Positions 43,701 through 51,000 of a DNA stretch of 64,000 nt are shown in pieces. This DNA comes from Bugula neritina (Eukaryota; Bryozoa; Gymnolaemata; Cheilostomatida; Bugulidae). The notes under the pieces were generated by a model. The model saw only the letters and a program-made list of their open reading frames with translations, searched no databases and was not told the DNA's origin. The stretch is taken from NCBI GenBank assembly GCA_964035545.1, contig OZ037765.1:15618698-15682697 (forward strand). The letters run 5' to 3'. The position numbers were made by a program, and so were the translations under genes. Within the stretch, counting starts at the first letter, position 1; each line of letters begins with the position of its first letter.

Positions 43701-44520
43701 ATAGTTAATTAGGTAGTTGTAGTCATGAAGAAATAGATACAATAAATAAGTTAGCACTCACCTTTTCTACAACATATGTAGTACTTAGCAGGCAAAGTCG
43801 AACACACTTTAAAAGCGGATAAATATATTCTTTACGGTTACTAGCATCATAATCAATCCAGCGTATAATAATTTCAAAAACAGGCTCTTCAGTTTTTACA
43901 TTGAGCTCTTCATGAGATAAAATCTCTACTAACTCTTCCAGACTAAGAGACAGCAATTCAGTGCTCTTTTCACAAACATCTTGAAATTTTAGTAATAGAT
44001 ACCTCATAGCATCTTTGTCTAATTGAACACAAAAGTAGCAGCGGGCAAAGTTTCTTATACCAATACAATTTTCTACAGTGAGTTGAGACTTGAGGAAACG
44101 ACAGCAGGCTTTGAGTAAACTAATAATATGCAAATGGTCAGCAACAGGCAGAAGTTCCTCTACATTTTCAGCTGTTATTTCTATATCTCTAGTATATGCA
44201 AATTCAATAATCATGCTCATTATTTTTGAAGATATATCTGGTATGGTAAGTACCTTCTGCTGAGTTTCATACAGTCCATTGGTGAAAAGTGCTCTAAAAT
44301 AGGGGCTGCATGATGAGATGATTGGTCGGTGTACAGGAAATTGAACACCTTCAGCCTCAAGAATAGCATCGCAGAGCTGACCATTTTTTCGAAGCTCTGA
44401 TAAAACATTACATGCTGTTGCACTAATCTTCTTTTGGCATAAATCGGTGTCAGATGTTGAGCCTAAGTTATTTACACATGAAAAGAATGACTGACCATTA
44501 GATAATGCTCCTGTGCTCAT
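22556..44520 (-). CDS. KLHL10: Kelch-like protein 10 orthologue (BTB-BACK-kelch), 9 coding exons
   Basis: Substrate adaptor of CUL3 ubiquitin ligases; vertebrate KLHL10 acts in spermatid development. The coding exons (high to low) are 44520-43762, 43517-43262, 42729-42664, 42417-42336, 42248-42079, 41396-41238, 24558-24446, 23070-22979 and 22709-22556. Phases match at every junction, and the total of 1851 nt gives 616 aa, close to the ~608 aa of the human protein. Domains: BTB about 45-145 (LCDAILEAEGVQFPVHRPII, the CUL3-binding surface), BACK about 150-270, then six kelch repeats with the double glycine (AIGGWSGG, TCGGFDG, AMGGFDG, MVGGFNG, AIGGFNG, VMGGFNG), closing with DMNVYRSALSACVV. The family is assigned by kelch repeat sequence and length. 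Intron 6 is 16.7 kb of transposons; the others are 87 to 1375 bp. Confidence 0.93.
22979..23070 (-). CDS. KLHL10: KLHL10 coding exon 8 (kelch 6)
   Basis: 92 nt, acceptor TTTGTAG, donor TG|GTGAGT, phase 2. Encodes VIDDMIFVMGGFNGVTTIYN to DQW. Confidence 0.9.
23528..24338. mobile_element. Foldback / MITE-like element in KLHL10 intron 7
   Basis: Two ~250-bp inverted arms, about 23528-23785 and 24083-24338, about 90% identical by eye, with a ~300-bp unrelated centre. Outer ends read ATACTTGATGGTTTTTTATT and its inverse. The similar peptides on opposite strands (MHYYANQIQAS.GHVEFSQLE) are a by-product of the repeat and not genes. Confidence 0.8.
24446..24558 (-). CDS. KLHL10: KLHL10 coding exon 7 (kelch 5)
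   Basis: 113 nt, acceptor TTCTGCAG, donor GAA|GTAAGT, phase 0. Completes the AIGG of exon 6 as GGFNGVTRLSTCEKW ... SPRSNYAIE, confirming the long-range junction. Confidence 0.9.
24617..24815 (+). repeat. Inverted-repeat arm (left) flanking element D
   Basis: About 200 bp (ATAGACGCTTTTCACATGTC to GGCATAAGCACACG) repeated in inverted orientation at 32655-32860, about 85-90% identical by eye. Either the terminal repeats of one DNA transposon into which D inserted, or two copies of a short dispersed repeat. Confidence 0.7.
24817..25042 (+). repeat. Probable 5' part of the element D LTR
   Basis: Begins TGTGGTG, like the LTR starts of B and C, directly next to the inverted-repeat arm, and runs to the LINE 3' tail. 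Includes a short palindrome GCTAATGATCATACGATCAT... (25000-25025). Together with 26105-26291 it would make an LTR of about 400 bp, the size of the element A LTR. Inferred from position and ends. Confidence 0.45.
25043..26105 (-). mobile_element. 5'-truncated non-LTR retrotransposon (LINE)
   Basis: A minus-strand LINE fragment with a reverse transcriptase running from the truncated SSAFNTI motif to its 3' end, closing with a tetranucleotide tail (ATTGATTGATTG on the plus strand, 25043-25066). 5' truncation and a simple-repeat tail are typical of CR1/L2/Jockey-type LINE insertion. It sits inside the 5' LTR of element D. Confidence 0.85.
25179..26105 (-). pseudogene. LINE reverse transcriptase fragment
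   Basis: Open frame of about 309 residues from the 5' truncation to the stop at 25179. It is open further upstream to 26192, but that part reads through the LTR of D. Motifs: GIPQGCCLSPLLFSIY, the catalytic VIKYADDTCII (YADD), LNPSKTQEM, and VRYLGVLVDQNLRFHEH (thumb), followed by a conserved C-terminal region with RRILKDCSKLG. Endonuclease and RT fingers are absent because of truncation. Confidence 0.85.
26105..26291 (+). repeat. 3' part of the element D 5' LTR
   Basis: Ends ...GCACAAATTCACAACA, similar to the ends of the A LTR, with AATAAA near 26198. Immediately followed by the primer binding site TGGTGGCAGCAGTTGG (26293-26308). Confidence 0.65.
26353..27360 (+). pseudogene. Element D Gag
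   Basis: ATG at 26353; open for 135 codons to TAA at 26758-26760, then readable in fragments. The capsid core aligns with B and C (RAPTFCGEEHAEQFI, then LRARFGLTARDAR). An intact CCHC zinc knuckle, CWVCGSERHLLKSC, is encoded at 27109-27150 in the same frame as the downstream protease, showing what element B has lost. Confidence 0.8.
27361..27984 (+). pseudogene. Element D Gag tail and aspartic protease
   Basis: Frame 27361-27741 then 27754-27984, separated by an in-frame TGA (27739-27741). Contains the protease start FLLDTGCTTNLLSRR (DTG) and the flap-region match MLADGSCIPFYGMI. A knuckle-to-protease frame without a G-run frameshift suggests that gag-pol is one frame in this copy, unlike in B. 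Confidence 0.8.
27985..28787 (+). pseudogene. Element D RT, N-terminal half
   Basis: Frame 27921-28784. Contains the connection to RT and the fingers/palm (KRDGSWRFCMDYRKLNSVTI, DAYPITRIDESLDALAG, LPFGLTSAPATFQRLMEQ) and ends at an in-frame TAG (28782-28784) in place of the tryptophan codon of relatives. Confidence 0.85.
28788..29738 (+). pseudogene. Element D RT thumb and RNase H
   Basis: Fragments 28791-29258 and 29403-29738. The YLDD box near 28799 has lost one valine codon (YLDDILIS). A tandem duplication of about 45 bp near 29173-29258 (the AAGGCACCCATCTTG / GAGGCGCCCATCTTG blocks) breaks the frame in RNase H. Confidence 0.82.
29739..31477 (+). pseudogene. Element D integrase and Pol tail
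   Basis: Fragments 29810-30007, 30095-30679, 30800-31210 and 31223-31477. The integrase zinc domain and DDE core are recognisable (CEICQASK, IHTDQGAQFQ, VNGVVERNNRM), then KFVGPY and the RSQRTR-type box as HSQRTRVSPFYLQNF. Several frameshifts. Confidence 0.82.
31666..31693 (+). pseudogene. Element D ORF3, putative micro-exon 1
   Basis: ATG plus nine codons and one base (28 nt), donor G|GTAAGT, the same length and phase as in element A. Confidence 0.6.
31967..32086 (+). pseudogene. Element D ORF3 exon 2, N-terminal remnant
   Basis: Follows a TGTTGCAG acceptor (31959-31966); the intron is 273 nt. In phase 1 it reads an acidic segment (EAAPGSPGMQSLLDT) matching element A after its own acceptor. 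One frame later the LSDLH match to A resumes, so there is a small frameshift. The zinc fingers and coiled coil are deleted. Confidence 0.6.
32101..32654. other. Non-coding intronic DNA right of element D
   Basis: AT-rich sequence with no convincing LTR for element D and no gene. Confidence 0.5.
32655..32860 (-). repeat. Inverted-repeat arm (right) flanking element D
   Basis: Inverse of 24617-24815. The outer end reads AAAAGCATCTATTGGGG, so the outer ends of both arms point away from element D, as expected of transposon termini. Confidence 0.7.
32861..33535. other. Non-coding intronic DNA
   Basis: About 675 bp of AT-rich intron with no repeat or gene that I can recognise. Confidence 0.5.
33536..34265 (+). 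repeat. Left arm of the foldback element
   Basis: See the parent element. Contains the internally repeated TTTTGGATCACGTGATC motif. Confidence 0.82.
34277..34280 (+). repeat. Target-site duplication of element C (left)
   Basis: ATGT immediately outside the LTR, identical to 38429-38432. Confidence 0.85.
34281..34616 (-). repeat. 3' LTR of element C
   Basis: 336 bp, TGTGGTGGCTAGTGGAGC... to ...AAAATATAACA on the minus strand, preceded by the purine tract CTGCTGGTGGGGGTGG. Confidence 0.9.
34912..35823 (-). pseudogene. Element C ORF3 body: zinc-finger/coiled-coil protein, frameshifted
   Basis: Exon 2 begins after a CACTGCAG acceptor (35824 is its last intron base) and is in frame with the micro-exon. 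Contents: a basic/acidic start, the C2H2 finger CQICYEECPS...HVNAH (C-x2-C-x12-H-x3-H), FCPCG with a C-x-C-x12-H-x4-C second finger, VVDADLYPEF, then an acidic EEEEE run. A frameshift at one of two C8 runs (35161-35154 or 35124-35117) moves the coiled-coil end (VEERLLRLQAEFTQLAPDLL ... RIKRKLRARQ) to another frame ending at 34912. The two C8 runs lie in a 36-bp tandem duplication. Confidence 0.78.
35824..35965 (-). other. Element C ORF3, putative intron
   Basis: 142 nt, donor GTGAGT, acceptor CACTGCAG. Removal joins the micro-exon in frame to ORF3. Confidence 0.55.
35966..35990 (-). CDS. Element C ORF3, putative micro-exon 1
   Basis: ATG plus eight codons less one phase (25 nt, phase 1), donor GGG|GTGAGT. 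Same length as in element B. Confidence 0.55.
36017..36410 (-). pseudogene. Element C Pol tail
   Basis: Matches the last ~130 residues of element B Pol, with the LERGQRTRQPPSYLKKFVCD box and a Cys-rich segment (CGSC). Joined directly to RNase H-downstream sequence by the second deletion, near 36400-36412. Confidence 0.8.
36411..37240 (-). pseudogene. Element C RT thumb / RNase H remnant
   Basis: From the GVATDPEKVRA thumb segment to LAGNVREL of the Pol tether, with stops (for example near 37155 and 36902). RNase H motifs LDTDAS, TRKELLAVI and RTDHASLIWL are present; the YLDD box and everything upstream are deleted. Confidence 0.82.
37217..38056 (-). CDS. Element C Gag
   Basis: ATG at 38056, 279 aa open, about 270 of them Gag before the reading frame passes the deletion junction near 37240. 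Capsid core as in B (LKAPTFTGEEEVEQFIQEF, LRARFGISAIDAR, LQEHATTVMKLAQIAYSDLP). The knuckle and basic tail are removed by the deletion. The capsid part is free of stops although the rest of pol in this copy is broken. Confidence 0.87.
   Translation of the reverse strand: METEDAGMQPQPVEGERKDEVIPVNHVVEERRVPRELNEDRYRLKAPTFTGEEEVEQFIQEFSDVMDVAQWPPRVALLKLRMSLMNKAKPYGLGLDIDSIFASLRARFGISAIDARARLQRLRRDPHTSLQEHATTVMKLAQIAYSDLPQANRERYTLDAFVQSVNDLGLHHQFLARGVTTVEGALAEGEAYLLANQMHKNRGNSRQVEIEPADTAAEQEAEPSTTAVVAQLTVASKVAQLTDMLAKLIATLKHQTPVGTAYEPSQPPAPPPERRGDGS
38072..38087 (-). other. Primer binding site of element C
   Basis: TGGTGGCAGCAGTGGG on the minus strand, the same tRNA-Leu-type site as in element B. 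Confidence 0.75.
38090..38428 (-). repeat. 5' LTR of element C
   Basis: 339 bp, TGTGGTGGCTCATGGAGC... to ...ATATAATA. It carries a 4-bp TAAC insertion relative to the 3' LTR, and its last CA is mutated to TA. Confidence 0.9.
38429..38432 (+). repeat. Target-site duplication of element C (right)
   Basis: ATGT, equal to 34277-34280. Confidence 0.85.
38868..39545 (-). repeat. Right arm of the foldback element
   Basis: Inverse of 33536-34265, ending TCTGAATAAGTTATA. Confidence 0.82.
39550..41205. mobile_element. Cluster of MITE-like units with GACTAAAATGGGTGTC termini
   Basis: Four successive units of about 340-390 bp whose boundaries (near 39605, 39990, 40370, 40765, 41095) carry GACTAAAATGGGTGTC or its inverse, often as a back-to-back pair around a few bases. 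The outer units (39551-40000 and 40745-41156) are inverted copies of each other, making a 1.6-kb imperfect palindrome. The third unit (about 40383-40765) is itself a foldback with ~45-bp ends (CACGGTGATTTTTGCTTTAT). No coding capacity. Confidence 0.75.
41238..41396 (-). CDS. KLHL10: KLHL10 coding exon 6 (kelch 4)
   Basis: 159 nt, acceptor TTTAAAG, donor ATTG|GTATGT, phase 1. Encodes KVFMVGGFNGSECMSSAEF to HHDQIFAI. The next exon is 16.7 kb away. Confidence 0.9.
42079..42248 (-). CDS. KLHL10: KLHL10 coding exon 5 (kelch 3)
   Basis: 170 nt, acceptor TTTTGCAG, donor AATG|GTTGGT, phase 1. Encodes CYVSVTVLNNMIYAMGGFDG and the end of that blade. Confidence 0.9.
42336..42417 (-). CDS. KLHL10: KLHL10 coding exon 4 (kelch 2)
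   Basis: 82 nt, acceptor TTTCAG, donor AG|GTTTGT, phase 2. Encodes VEYFNSVRCFDP ... SPMNAR. Confidence 0.9.
42664..42729 (-). CDS. KLHL10: KLHL10 coding exon 3 (kelch 1/2)
   Basis: 66 nt: PRAYHGTATVDGLIYTCGGFD. The donor is G|GTTGGT. A second GT four bases downstream (GTAATT) looks stronger, but using it would give an immediate stop after joining exon 4. Confidence 0.88.
43262..43517 (-). CDS. KLHL10: KLHL10 coding exon 2 (BACK end, kelch 1)
   Basis: Acceptor TTCAG before 43517, donor CTGG|GTAAAC, phase 1. Carries the ILFAIGGWSGGSPTN start of the first kelch blade. Confidence 0.92.
43762..44520 (-). CDS. KLHL10: KLHL10 coding exon 1 (BTB and most of BACK)
   Basis: ATG at 44520; 253 codons, phase 0, donor AAG|GTGAGT. 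Encodes the N-terminal leader, the BTB domain and BACK down to VVEK. Confidence 0.93.
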
Positions 44521-44763
44521 GATTAAAAACTTTATAAATTTCAGATTTTTTTAATTACAAGCATTTCATATTTTTATAATTGTTTTTACGTTTGTATTAT
44601 TAGAAATATTTTGGAATTTAAGCTATGTGCATATTAAGTATGCAAAAAATTGGTTTAAAATTTGATTCAAAAGACCATCGACATACACTATCAGCACTAA
44701 TTATTACTTGTATAATTACAATGAATGGCATCATATAGCTTAACTAAAATTCAATCAACAAGG
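44521..44763 (-). promoter_or_regulatory. KLHL10: Intergenic region upstream of KLHL10
   Basis: Only 243 bp separate the stop codon of the dehydratase-like gene from the KLHL10 ATG, both transcribed on the minus strand. The KLHL10 promoter and the upstream gene's 3' UTR must share this AT-rich interval or overlap. No canonical box is convincing. Confidence 0.5.
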
Positions 44764-45014
44764 CTAGCACTTTTCTGTCAACAGGGCTTTCATTTCCTCA
44801 GCTGTTATATTGCTGCCAGTTAATACAATAACTAGGTTTTTATTTGATACATTAGGAATCTTTTTAAACATAAAAGCAGCAAATGCGGCTGCACCAGATG
44901 GTTCTACCACTAGTCCGTGATTATAAAGGGCTTTAACTGCAGCGACAATTTCTCCATCACTAACCAATAAGATTTCATTTACATTACTTTTACAGACTTC
45001 ATAAGCATGTTTCC
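44764..45014 (-). CDS. Dehydratase-like enzyme, last exon
   Basis: Acceptor TTTTTAG, first two bases complete a Gly codon (YAG|KHAYEV). Runs to the stop at 44764 and contains EPSGAAAFAAF and LTGSN. Confidence 0.88.
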
Positions 45015-48000
45015 CTAAAAACAAAAACAAAACAACTGTTTAAAATTATGAAGATTTATAATAAAGCTTAACAAAAAGACTGACTGATGAAAAGTATAAT
45101 TCGGTTCCCGAGCCACTAAATGTTGGAACAACCAACTCAAAGGAAACGTTTTATTAATCCTAGCAAATCTAGAATACCTGCATATGGTGGTGAAAGCCCT
45201 GTAGCAATACTGTTTGAGGAAGATAAGGTAACAGCTTTCCCAGCTTCAAAGCTTCTATACATGCTATTGGCTAATAAATAAAATAAATAAAATATAAAAA
45301 CTAATCACTAGCAAACTTTCAAAAATGATTTCCTTTCCATTTTCAGAAGTTTTCTCTTTCAAAATCAGTTATATTTAAATATGTAAAAGTTAGTTAAACA
45401 TATGACTAATGAAGCAAAAAAACATTTGTATATAACTTTGTTGAACAAATGAGTTTGTTGCAAAAACTTGAAGGAAACTCACAAAAATTTAAAAAGTAAG
45501 TCACAAAGCTGCCAAATATAGTTCACTTTTTTGCATAGTTGTACAAAAAACACATACACATGCTTCGCACACACACATAGAATATCAGAATTCGGCCATT
45601 TTGTCCCTATACTATAAAAGAAATTTCTCCCCACTGGAATCCGAACCTGAAATCTTTGGCACGCTAACCATTACACCACAGTGACTACTGGGTAATCACT
45701 ACACATACACATAAGCTACAAAACATGGGTTCAAGCTCTTCTCGTAACCTATAGAATTCTGTGAGAGCTAGAACTGTGAGATTTGGAGGGAGCACTGTAG
45801 TCTGTGCTGGCAAGGGAACACATTCTAAAACAATGGCTGTCCACAGATTGAGGTATAATGCTTTCACTTTAAGCTCAGCAATGTGAGTCAGAGATTTAGC
45901 TCTTTAACCATGGTCATAAACTCAAGCGGCTAGCATTATGTAAGGCTTGCGACTTCTTGAGCCACCTAAGCTCTCTAGCTTAAATTAACACACTTTTTAT
46001 ATACGCTCTAGTAGATCCATGAGTTTCTTCCATTTCGAAGGTGGAGGTCATGGTGAGTAGTAGAACTTTGATGGCTCTGGCTCATTTTTCTGGCTCACTT
46101 TTACACAAAACACAGAAATCCGTGCACGCTTTGAGCGGTAGGGACAACTCCAAAAAATGGATTAATTTATTATAAATTCTGGACCACCAATGATCCTGAG
46201 AAATGCAGGAATCTGCGCACGCATGAGACAACTCTAAAAATGAATCAGGACACTCAATGACTCTTGATTTCGTGCACGCATGAGAGTAGAGCAATGTGCA
46301 ATATAGTTTACATTAAATACCTAGTTTCTATATACAGCAATGCTCTATGTATTGAGATACTAGTGATGCAATGCCTTAAAGTTCTATAGTATTAGCAATT
46401 GAGATAACTCTTGATAGCAACTGACCTAGCAGTGTTATGACTAGTCATGTACATAAGTAGTAATGTTGGTGCAGATTATTTCACATAGTTAAAAGAATTT
46501 TTGTATAATAAAATGGGGAACGCTGTATAATGGGCAAGCGCGATAAGCTCTTAGGACCGGTTAATTCGCGTGCTAATCAGCAGCCTGTGCGGCAAACTTC
46601 ATTGATGAATTGTTTTTTTATTTCTACCCATTTTATTATATAGAAATTGATTATCATATACTTAAAAAAAATTTTATATAATAAATGGATAAAACTAAGA
46701 AACACTTTTCAACAGTCAAGAACCTCAGGGCCTTGGCTAAACTAAGAGGCCTAAAAGGATACTCTTAACTTAAAAAAGCTGAACTCATACAGCTATTGAC
46801 TCCTGCAAATATTATGGATGAGCCGGTTCCCAATGTTGGACAAGCTCCGCTAATACCTCAAGATGTAAAGCGTGGTGAAAGAAATATGATGACTGAAGCC
46901 AAAGAAAATACACGACTTAGAGAAGTGGATTACAAGTTATATACCCACACTAAAAGCCATAGATCCGGCTATAAAATCGTTTAAGGAAAAAATTATAGCA
47001 TTGTATAATCAACCTAAAACTAAGCCCGTGCTAAAAGAGCGAGCCGTTAGAGGTTGGTTTCAAACCTATGAAATTCAGGGTTTGTTTACCAAAGCACGAT
47101 CTCGAGTCATTTGTCAAATTAGTAAAACCAAAAGTGTTAACATTGTTGAAATCTTCTATAAGTTTAAAAATTATGCCATTTCCGTCGAGTGTTGAAATTG
47201 TATTAGAGTTTACGGATGTCTCTGAATTGTAGCAGCCGTGGTCTAGGGGTTAGAGCGTTTGCTTGGTGAACACGAGGTCATGGGTTCGAGCCCGGACAAA
47301 GGCCATTGGTGATGTTAGGAAGAGCATTCAGTCATAATTTCTCCTGTGCCTCATTTAAATATGTCCTTAGCCCGCTTTAACAAAAACCCTTTCCACCAGG
47401 GGTTTCTCACAGGGATAGTGACTATAAACTTGCGTGAGTTTTTTTCTAAATTGTATGATTTGATGATCAAAAAAGCAAAAAGAAATTTAGCTGCGCTCAA
47501 TGCGAGAGGGAGCAACTGGATATTTAAATCTATCATAAAAATGGAAATTAACATTGACAAATATCAACCTCTAAGAGGATCATCGTGGATCGATCTTCTG
47601 AAAAAAAAAACCACAAAAAGCGTAATAAACCCAAAGATAAAGATGTAGAATGCTTCACATGGGCTGTTTTGGCATCACTCTTTCCAGCCGATGATCATGC
47701 GGAAAGAATATCTAAATACAGGGGGCACGTTGACAAAGTATCATAGAAAGGCGTTGAATTCCCGGCTAATAAAAAATCTATTGAAGCCTTTGAAGAAGCT
47801 AATCCTAATATCGGGGCAAATGTTCTGGCATGAGATGGTGCAGTAGTGTACCTGTAGAGTTTATCTAAAAATCAAGAAAAACGGTAAATTTACTTCTTAT
47901 AACCAATGAGAATGGTAGTCACTACGCATGTGTTAAAAATTTGAGCAGACTGCTTAGCTCACAAGTAAATAGTAATGTAAGTGCGATGAATTTTTGTTTA

Positions 48001-51000
48001 AATTGCACGCAAACGTTTTGGTCAAAAGATTCTTTGGAAAAACATCAAGAATGGTGTTTGTTAAACGATGATGTGGATATGATGTTTCCAAAACCAGAAG
48101 ATGAAATAAAACTTAATTCTAACCACTATTGCCGTAAAATGAGAGTTCCATTTGTGGTGTACACTGATTTTGAGTGTTTTACCAAACCTGTAGCCGTTAA
48201 CCTAACCCTCAAGAAAGTTATACTCGAGAATATCAACAACGCAACCAAAAGTAATACTGTAATAAATATGAGTCATTCCCCTTGGCCCTTTTCTCCTGTG
48301 GCTAGTACTGTAGTTATAGCCAAGTCTGTGACGTAACTTTCTAACACTTTAAATGCTATGACTATTGTTTAAGCTTTTAGCGTAGTGAATAGATAATCCT
48401 CTTTTCCCTAATTATAAGTACAATACGCATACACTTGGTTGAGTTCATTTCTTTTTATTTATGTAAACCAGCAGATAGACCGAGTTCGGCAGGAATGCAG
48501 GCAGACCGAATGTCGGTTCTCGACATTTCCAGTGTCGGTTGCTAGCATGACGAATGTCGGCATTTCCTGCCGAATGTCGGCCCGCTGTCGGTGGAAGGTT
48601 CTAGAAGTCCTTTGTTCTAATAGCATAAAAGAACACACATTTTCGAGCTTCAGTCACTTGAAGACTGGAGCCGGGACTGGATACATCTCTACTACAATAA
48701 AGGGAATTCAACACTCTCTCTTGCCTCTTCTATAACAAGGAGTTATGTTCTCTGCCTGATTTCATTCTATAACCCACAAACTACTACAATACTAAGCGAT
48801 TAGAAGATGAAAACGTGGGGCAAATATTTGTGGAAAATATAGAAAACGAAGTTAGACAACTGTATAAAAAGCATAAATTTCCAAAACCTATAAAACTCAC
48901 ACCAAAAAAGAATTTATCGTTTTGAGCAGTTAAGATTTGTCACATATGCGAAAAAGAATTAGGCGACGACAAAGTACGAGATCATTGTCATTTAACTGGA
49001 GGTTTTCGAGAAGCGGCTCATAATAATGGCAATCTGAATTATAAGATTCCGAAATTTTATCCGGTGTTTATTTACAACTTGTCCAGATACGATGCTTACC
49101 TGTTCATTAAGAATTTAGGGGATGGTAAAATTTTGTGTATCCGAACAACGAAGAAAAGTACATATCTTTTAGTAAACAACTAGTAGTAGATGAATTTACT
49201 GACAAAAAGGATAAAAAAGTTGAAGTTAAACGAGAAATTCGATTTTTAGACACGTTCAAATTTATGAGTTCTTCATTAGCGAAATTATTTGAGAATATAA
49301 AGCGTGACGACTTTAAACATTTGAAAAAATATTATCTCGAGAAACAATTAGATTTATTATTAAGAAAAGAAGTTTTTCCGTACGATATTTTAACAATCAA
49401 TCGGTGTTAGATGAAATTTCTTTACCGTCAATAGAAAAGTTCTATTCGAGTTTGACTAAAAAAGGTATATAGAATAAAGACTATACCCACGCTCGAGATG
49501 TCTAGAAAGTGTTTAATATGAAGACTTTTAAAGATTACCACAATTTTTATATGAAAGTTGATGTGCTACAGTTAGCGGATGTGTTTGAGAATTTTAGAGA
49601 CGCATGTCTCAAACACTATTAATTGGACCTGGCTTAGTATTATACTGCTCCTGGCCTGTCGTGGGAGGCTATGCTTAAAACGACTGAGCTAGAGTTATAT
49701 CTGATTACCGATGTCGAAAAATTACTTTTCTTTGAGAAAGGGATTAGAAGTGGATGTATCAATTTTGTGACAGTGTCTGGGTGACTTAGATTGTGATGTA
49801 CTTTATCTATTAGCAACAGGTTCTTAAGTTTATTGACTATCGAATCGTACCCTTGAAATATAATGGGAAAAATAGAAATTATATAAACTGCTGTAAGTAA
49901 CAATATAAATCAAAAAGTCAGAGAAACACCATGAAAACAGCACAGATCCAAACAAGATGACATTAGCTATTGTAATTCAAATGAAACTTACAAAATTGAT
50001 GCACAGATAAGATTCTTTGTCATCCCAATGTCAAAACCGGTGGTCTATTCAGAGTGTAAATGTTAGAGTATAAAATTGTGTTTGTATAATATTGTAGCAA
50101 ATGTAGTGAGTCTTCGATTGAAAGAGGGAAGTTAATAAATGTTTCTTTGCAGCTACTTAATCAGAACACACTGACCTGTGCTGTGCTAGGAACAGTGAAT
50201 TGTAGTAACAGCATAGCTAGCTGAGAATAGATTTTGATGAATGTTTTAATAAAGCAAGAAAGCTTCAACGATTGGTGGCATACCAATACAGTGGAGTAAG
50301 CATGATTAGTCATAGACACCTCGAGCGAATAACGAGTACATGAAAAATTATATTCCTTATAAGTCTACGAGTTATATCACGTACTTGGACGTTAACAATT
50401 TATACGGGTGGGCTATGTCTCAAAAGGTACCAGTTGGCAAATTTGAGTGGATGACCGATGAGCACTGTCAAAACCTAGAGAAAGGTGGAACTTTACCACC
50501 TAGCTTTTTAGAGGTAGATTTGGAGTATTCTAACACTCTACATGACCTTCATAAAGAATTTTCATTTTGCCCAGAAAGGCTAATGATTAACGTGGTAGAA
50601 AAATTAATTCCAAACTTAAGAGATAAAAAAATTATGTTTTACACTATAAGGCGCTAGAGCAGTGTCTTAAATACGGCTTAAAACTTACAAAGATTCATAG
50701 AGGCATAACTTTTGACAAATCTGATAAACTTAAAGACTACATAGACAAAAATACGGAGCTGCGAGCTCAAGCTCAAAATGATTTTGAAAAAGACTTTTTC
50801 AAGCTAATGAATAACTCGGTGTTCGGTAAGACAATGGAAAATATTCGTAATTGAATCGACGTTAAACTCATTAGCGAAGAAAGTCAAGCCAAAAAATTAA
50901 CGGCTCAATCAAACTACAAAGGCCAAACACTATTTTCTAATAATCTCATAGCCGTTCCTATGAAGTTAACGAAACCCGTATATTTAGGAGCAGCGAACTT

